Source: Codonopsis lanceolata | Lineage: Eukaryota; Streptophyta; Magnoliopsida; Asterales; Campanulaceae | DNA: 64,000 nucleotides | Assembly: GCA_013146195.2 (NCBI GenBank) | Contig: CM028382.1 | Span: 8,254,767-8,318,766, forward strand | Reading direction: 5' to 3' | In this document: positions 58,201-64,000 of the stretch, piece after piece | Layout: every line of letters starts with the position of its first letter | Numbering within the stretch: the stretch's first letter is position 1 | The notes under the pieces: model-generated | The model's database searches: none | The model's input: the letters and a program-made list of their open reading frames with translations, nothing else | Told to the model about the DNA's origin: nothing | Position numbers and translations under genes: made by a program

Positions 58201-61200
58201 TTATAAAATAAAATAAAAAATTTATGTATTACATGTAATATCAGAATTCAAACTACCTTCATTCCTGTATTTAAACTGACATAATTTATGCAAGACGTAA
58301 ACAAAGAATACTTTTGAGAAATAGAAAATAAATAACACCGAAAAGAAATTTTCAAACTACTAGTGTATGGAAATCTTTTAAGGCACACAGTACACAACAC
58401 TCAAATCTCAGATTGTTTTCCTTTAATTGATAATTTATTTTTAGTTTTCTGAGAAATCTTCAATTGAATATAATTTGTTTATATCATCAAGAAAATTTCC
58501 CATAAATGTCAGCCTTTTTTTTCTTCTTTTTCTTTTTTCATTTTTTAAAAAGTAACTGATGAACATTTATACTTCTATGATTATTGTTTTTGGAGTAGTT
58601 TAATGTAAGGCAGTTTTCTTCATTTTTATTTAGACCTAAGTCTCATTAATTCACATTTATCTTCTGGTCCATATTTATTCAAATTTTGGCATCTGCTGTT
58701 AGCTATTTATTTTAATGTTGTTGTTGATTGGGGTGTTGTAGTTTTCACTGAAATTCTGTCTCATACCTAATTGCGAACTATTTACTTTACTTGTAGGCTG
58801 ATGATATAGCTGATTTTCATAGCAATACACATATTCCAATCGTTATTGGAGCTCAAATGCGGTATGAAGTTACTGGTGATCCTCTTTATAAGGTAAATGC
58901 GTGCAACCATAAGTTATTACCTCAAAAGGCATTGTTTAGATTGGTGTGTGTTCTTCTGAATAATTAGAGATTTTCATCATGGTTTTTGTTTTAGATTAGC
59001 TTAGGATTTCCATCTCTCTCTCTCTCTCATTTGACCTTCCAGTAAGTAACTTTCTTAGTCTCTTTACAGAAATCAACGTGCCTAACCATTTGATTTTGAA
59101 ATCTTGTAAGGTTACAAGAAATGATTCTATTCATTGAAGTTTTAAAGTTTCTCCCATATAATTTGGTTTACCAGGAGATGGGAATGTTCTTCATGGATAT
59201 TGTGAACTCTTCTCATAGCTATGCAACCGGTGGGACATCATCTAGTGAGTTCTGGTAAAAGCACTTTACTTTTATATGAGACATAATGTAAAAAGAAATT
59301 TTCATTGTCGATTTCCTAAAGGCACGGCTAGGGATGTCAAAACAGTCGAACCTGGCCAAACCCAGATTTGACGCCCTCCAATTTCTCCGAGTTTGTAATT
59401 GATTTTAAAAACCCCGTCAGATTTCGGATGGGTACAGAAAACTTTCCAACCTAATCATACCCCTAAACTTGTAGAATATTATGATTATATGTGTGTGTGT
59501 GTGAGAGAGAGTGGTGTGGTGGGGATACATATAAATAGGGACTTTTGATTATGAAATTTCATTAATTACTTAATATTTTATTTTATTTTGTTGGTTTTCT
59601 TTGTTTAGTATTTTTAGTTAGTTTAAATATCGAACATCTACATATGTTTCTGATAAATTTCACACCAAATCATGTCGGGTTCTGGATTTTGTTGATTGAT
59701 CTCATAACTAAAAAAGTCTAAAGTATTAACAATTTGGAAATTTATAGTTATAATAAAGGGGTGGCACTGACTGACACGACACGATAGCACGAACTTGTAC
59801 GACCGATTATAAAACACGATTACAGAGACAAATGGCACGATAAGACCAGCACGACACGACACGACATGAAACACGACACGAAAGACACGAAATTGTTAAT
59901 ATATTCAAAATAATATTTATTGTTATATTTATGATCAAATAAGATAGATAATATAATAACACGATAGTGAAGCACGAACATGACACGATAGCACGAATTG
60001 CCAGGCCACTTATATATGAAGGGTTCAATTTTAATGCAAAGTTGTCGGCATAAGTAAAACAATGTGACACTAATGTGGTACTTGCTCTAGAGAAATAAAA
60101 TTGTTGTTTTTGGGGATGATGTTTTTGGGTCTAGGGGTCCTTAAGTGGGACAGTTTTCGAAAGGTCCAAGCTGGACTTAACCCCGACACGTTTTCATCCC
60201 TAAATACGGCAGATAAGATCTTTTTTCTATCATTTGTTCCACGGATTGATGATTCTCCTTACTGTTGTTATTGTCAGGCATGACCCAAAGCGACTAGCAA
60301 GCACTCTAGGAACCGAGAACGAAGAATCTTGTACAACGTATAACATGCTAAAGGTGTGGTTATATAACACGTGTGTGTATTTATTCATATGCACGTATGA
60401 GAAGTGTAGACACACCAATGTTGCCGCTTTCGTTGGCTGTTTCGAAACAGGGTTCTCACAAGAAACTTTCTTAAATCTTTTTCACATTTAGTGTTCTTAA
60501 ATAGCAAGGTTGAGTGGAGTTGGTCTATATGTTTACAGGTGTCACGCCACCTTTTTAGATGGACCAAAGAAATGGCTTATGCAGACTACTATGAGAGAGC
60601 TCTGACAAATGGAGTTCTGGGCATTCAAAGACGAAATGAACCTGGAGTAATGATCTATATGCTACCACTTGCCCATGGAGTGTCGAAAGCGATAAGCTAC
60701 CATGGATGGGGAACTAAGTTCAATTCTTTCTGGTGCTGCTACGGTACAGGGATCGAATCATTCTCAAAATTAGGAGATTCAATATACTTTGAAGAGGGGG
60801 CAAAAGGTCCAGCAGGGCTATACATAATACAGTACATACCAAGCTCGCTTGATTGGGAAGTCTGGAAATATTATACTAAATCAGAAAGTAGAGCCTGCTG
60901 TTTCATGGGATCCTCGCCTTCTAGTAGCGATCACAATTTCCTCGAAGGAGGTATATCTTTGGCATTTAAACTATCTGGTTATTGTGTCATCAAGGCCATA
61001 TTTTGTTGTATATCTTTTTTTCCTTTTACTGGGTGTAGGAAGGAGCTCCAACATCTACCTTGAATTTTAGAATACCATCTTGGACAAATTCAAACGGTGC
61101 AAAGGCATCACTAAATGGACAATCTTTGCCTCTACCAGCTCCAGGTATTGTCATACTCACTATATTTTTCTTCCAATACTGTATTTCGGTCATTCTTTGT

Positions 61201-62332
61201 ACCTGATCAATTGTGCTTGTATTGGATACAAAATACAGGTTCACTCGAGAACGACCAGCTTCATCATAACTTTTAGTTGTTTGATGTAAACTCCTAAGAT
61301 TTACCATTTTATTTTTCTTGCTGTAGGGAATTTCCTGTCTGTCACAAGAAAATGGAGTTCCAGTGACACAATCGCTCTTGAACTGCCATTAACTCTTAGA
61401 AGCGAGGCAATCAAAGGTGTTTTCTCACAACCCTTCATCACCAAACATTATATATCTATATTACAATGCTCCAAAAGTATCCCAATTATATTTCTTACTA
61501 TTATTTATTGGGATTACGGTGCTCACCTATTGTTTGAATTAATATTTCAGACGATCGAGCCAATTATCATTCTCTTCAGGCATTTTTATATGGTCCTTAC
61601 CTTCTTGCTGGATTGACCACTGATGACTGGGACATAAAAGCTGATCAACCGGTTTCTCTTTCGGACTTGATAACTCCAATTCCAGCAGAATACAATTCCC
61701 ATCTAGTTTCTCTTTCCCAAAAATCAGGGGCATCAACCTTTGCCCTCGCGCATGCAAACAATTCAATCATAATGGCGAAATTCCCTGAACCAGGCACAAA
61801 CACTTCGGTCCATGCAACTTTTAGACTCTTATATCCTGATGCCTCAAAATCAAAAATATCATCTGCGAAAGATGCTATAGGACAGTCAATCATGTTAGAA
61901 CCTTTTGATCTTCCTGGTATGCTCTTGATGCAGCAAGGTGGAGATGAAAGCCTCGGGATTGGAGAAGCGTCCTCTGATAACACGGATTTTGCATTCCGTT
62001 TAGTTGCTGGACTGGATGGGAACAATGGAACAGTATCCTTAGAGTCTGAGAAACAGAAAGGCTGCTATGTGTACAGTGATGCAAGCTCGAGTGGAGTGAA
62101 GCACTTTGGTAGAAAAGTCAAGCTCTCGGGTGGAGTCGTCAAACTCAGCTGTGATTCTGGGGAATCAGATGTCAGATTTAAAGAGGCAACCAGCTTCGTG
62201 TTGAGCGAAGGCGTAAGCAGTTATCATCCAATGAGCTTTGTGGCAAAAGGGTTGAGAAGAAATTTTCTTCTATCACCATTGTTTAGCATGACAGATGAAC
62301 GTTATACTGTCTATTTCAACTGTGCTTCCTAA
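55284..62332 (+). CDS. GH127 / DUF1680 family protein (putative beta-L-arabinofuranosidase), 11 exons, two frameshifts in this sequence
   Basis: Exons: 55284-55818, 56125-56328, 56473-56670, 56765-56836, 58797-58892, 59175-59254, 60278-60353, 60539-60950, 61039-61144, 61327-61416, 61551-62332, all with GT-AG borders and compatible phases. The protein would be about 880 residues, usual for plant members. A signal peptide (VVVVGVLLLCLMSGCA) suggests secretion. Motifs include AQQTNLEYLLLLDVD, GGWESPTEELRGHFV, NEETGGMNDVLYRL, NEESCTTYNMLK and FWCCYGTGIESFSKLGDSIY. In the bacterial GH127 enzyme HypBA1 a Glu-x-Cys pair and a Cys-Cys pair bind zinc, and the second motif supplies the nucleophile. Both are kept here. 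Activity is release of L-arabinofuranose, known for bacterial members and inferred here. An extra T (56271-56274) and an extra G (60855-60857) break the frame. If real, the product stops after about 227 residues. Confidence 0.92.
56837..58796 (+). other. Intron 4 of the GH127 gene
   Basis: 1960 bp, far longer than most of the other introns (79-305 bp, intron 6 excepted). I could not find paired terminal repeats, but the length suggests an old insertion. It has no coding signal. Confidence 0.7.
59329..60202. mobile_element. hAT-like insertion in GH127 intron 6
   Basis: TAGGGATGTCAAAAC at the left and TAGGGATGAAAACGTG reversed at the right. Flanks ggcacggc and aatacggc differ by three transitions. 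It nests a segment with repeated cacgacacga words (59766-60005). It explains most of the 1023-bp intron 6. Confidence 0.6.
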
Positions 62333-62825
62333 GTCTTGTTCATTCAGTTGGGTAAGTAAATAAGTAATAGGAAGGGTTAGAGTTGTTTAGATTTGTCAAT
62401 AACATTCAGTATTTATAATGCTTGTGCATTCAGAAACCTAGTTGGGGTTTTTTTTTTTTAAACGATTACTAAAATGAAACATAGTATTAATACACGGATT
62501 TAATCATTTAACTCATTTACTACGTCCTATTGTTTTATTATATATATATTTTTTTTGAAATTAAGTGTCGTAAGATTTAAGAAAAAAGTTGTCCATATTT
62601 TGCCAAAGATGCCCTTGTTTACTTCTACTATCAAATTAAATGTTGTATAAAGTGAGTATTGAGAATGAGAAAACGTTTGTATTCAATGCATAGAAGACGC
62701 TTTAATACTTGGTGAATCCTACATTCAACCATTTATGCATTGAAAATATTAACAATCTTTATATATATAAAGGCAGATGCATCTATAAAAGGAAATATTC
62801 CGTCAAAACTTTCTTCATTTTTTTT
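62333..62825 (+). other. Probable 3' untranslated region and flank of the GH127 gene
   Basis: AT-rich sequence after the stop at 62330-62332. Atypical poly(A) signals such as aataacatt and tataatgc lie at 62398-62420. The 3' end cannot be set from sequence alone. Confidence 0.35.
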
Positions 62826-62913
62826 CTCCTAAGGGGGACATGAGAAGGGATCCATCCTGAGACCTCACACTTTGTAAAACCTTATGTCTACCAATGGGCC
62901 ACCCCCTTAGGGG
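62826..62913 (-). mobile_element. tRNA-derived SINE fragment
   Basis: The minus strand reads GGGTGGCCCATTGGTAGACA (A-box-like) and, about 35 bp on, GAGGTCTCAGGATGGATCCC (B-box-like). It belongs to the same family as 15247-15325, which keeps the better B box. Confidence 0.65.
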
Positions 62914-64000
62914 CTCAAAACTTTCTTTCCAAAAATAGAATGTTCTCTATTTATTAATATAGGTATAACTTTACATGTTATTTGAAAAAAAATTAATTGT
63001 ATCATTTACACTTCACTTTAATCCATATAAAATAACCTTTTACATTCCTTGATACTTGTGTCAATCATGTTTGTGAGCATCATTCAAATTTCAAAAGTTC
63101 TATTGTACATGAGAAATATATATTGTATTCCTTTGCCCAATATATATGGTGTAATTTTTGCATTTTACTTCAAAAAAAATTATTCCTTCGATGTTAAATC
63201 GATCTAGAATGTTAGGATCTATATTTATACTTTTATTTTCTTAAAAATAAAGTTATGTACTTCTCATAGATTACATATCTAAAAATTTCGGATTTACATC
63301 TGTGCTTTAAGTAAGCAGGTCTGAAAAATTAGAGGATGTAAAAATAAATTAACAAAATCGAAATAATTTTTCAATATATAATTTAGGAAAATTCAAATTC
63401 TAAAATTGACAAGCTCAAATTATCCAGATCAATGAAAAAAAAATTGAAATGAAACTAATTAAAATGTTAAGTCCTATATTTTTAGATCTATTTTCTTTGA
63501 ATTCGTGTTAACTCCGGTGATTGATATCCATCAACAGGAGAAGGATGGGGATTTTATGAAGAAAAAAAAGACTTATGCAGTTGGATAAAAAATAGTGCAT
63601 CAGAGAGGTTATAATTTTCAAATAAAGAACCGACCCGTAATTATTCATTTTATTACTAATGGACTACTAAAAGTATCATTTTTTTTCAAAAGTATAACTT
63701 TCAAACAAGGAATTTTTATTCAGAACGAAGGGAGCACGTAATTAACATGGTATTTAATGACTTTTTTTAGGGCCAACTGTACATATTATTGCCTTTCTCT
63801 ATTAGATGATATTTAATCAACAAATATATACTTCTTCCGACCCAAAATTATTTTTCAGTATTCCCTTTGTGTCCATCCAAAAATTATTGAAATAAAATCT
63901 CGATTCGTTTTTAAATTATCGTCATCCTTTCTTTTGAGACGGATGTAGTAATGTTAAAGTTTGAATTATTTGATCCATGCCAAAATCATAGTGTGACTAA
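62914..64000. other. Gene-free AT-rich stretch
   Basis: No reading frame of interest. 63829-63952 begins acttcttccgacccaaaatt and ends gagacggatgtagta, a possible decayed Stowaway MITE. Confidence 0.45.

Overview
The window is nuclear DNA of a flowering plant, most likely a eudicot. It is AT-rich, has one intron-containing plant gene, and is otherwise packed with plant transposon families: Mutator-like (MULE), hAT, Stowaway, Helitron, tRNA-SINE, Ty1/copia and Ty3/gypsy of the Tekay/Del and Tat types. A 100-N scaffold gap lies at 41165-41264. I could not settle the species.

Layout. 1-4340: degenerate autonomous MULE with a dead mudrA-type transposase on the minus strand. 5425-7716: hAT-like element split by a MULE MITE (6196-7604) that has a 9-bp target duplication. 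8045-12834: 5'-truncated Ty1/copia element on the minus strand with one LTR. 13400-24430: solo LTRs of one family, MITEs, hAT elements, a minisatellite and a Helitron, with no gene. 24574-26137: Pack-MULE carrying a piece of a TMK-like receptor-kinase gene. 26211-31509: Helitron copies broken by a 1.7-kb LTR-like insertion and by a complete non-autonomous LTR retrotransposon (28373-30898). 32217-41164: young but frame-shattered Tekay-type gypsy element running into the gap. 41265-43248: Tat-type gypsy remnant with convergent pol end and antisense ORF. 43373-46390: a SINE, a hAT element and a duplicated unit carrying a tRNA-Pro gene and a MULE. 47060-49522: complete non-autonomous LTR element with a tandem-repeat interior. 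52552-53830: second copy of the tRNA-Pro unit, with a different MULE at the same target site. 55284-62332: the only ordinary host gene, a GH127/DUF1680 (beta-L-arabinofuranosidase family) protein in 11 exons.

The GH127 gene keeps the metal/catalytic Cys-Glu motifs and good splice sites, but the given sequence has two single-base insertions (exons 2 and 8). Similar small indels riddle the Tekay element although its LTRs are nearly identical. Consensus errors in the assembly should therefore be excluded before anything here is called a pseudogene.

The most unusual signals are: two different MULE-type elements in exactly the same 9-bp site of two paralogous tRNA-Pro units; the tRNA itself, which looks retroposed into a MITE-like repeat; the receptor-kinase Pack-MULE; and two intact non-autonomous LTR elements whose interiors do not encode pol.
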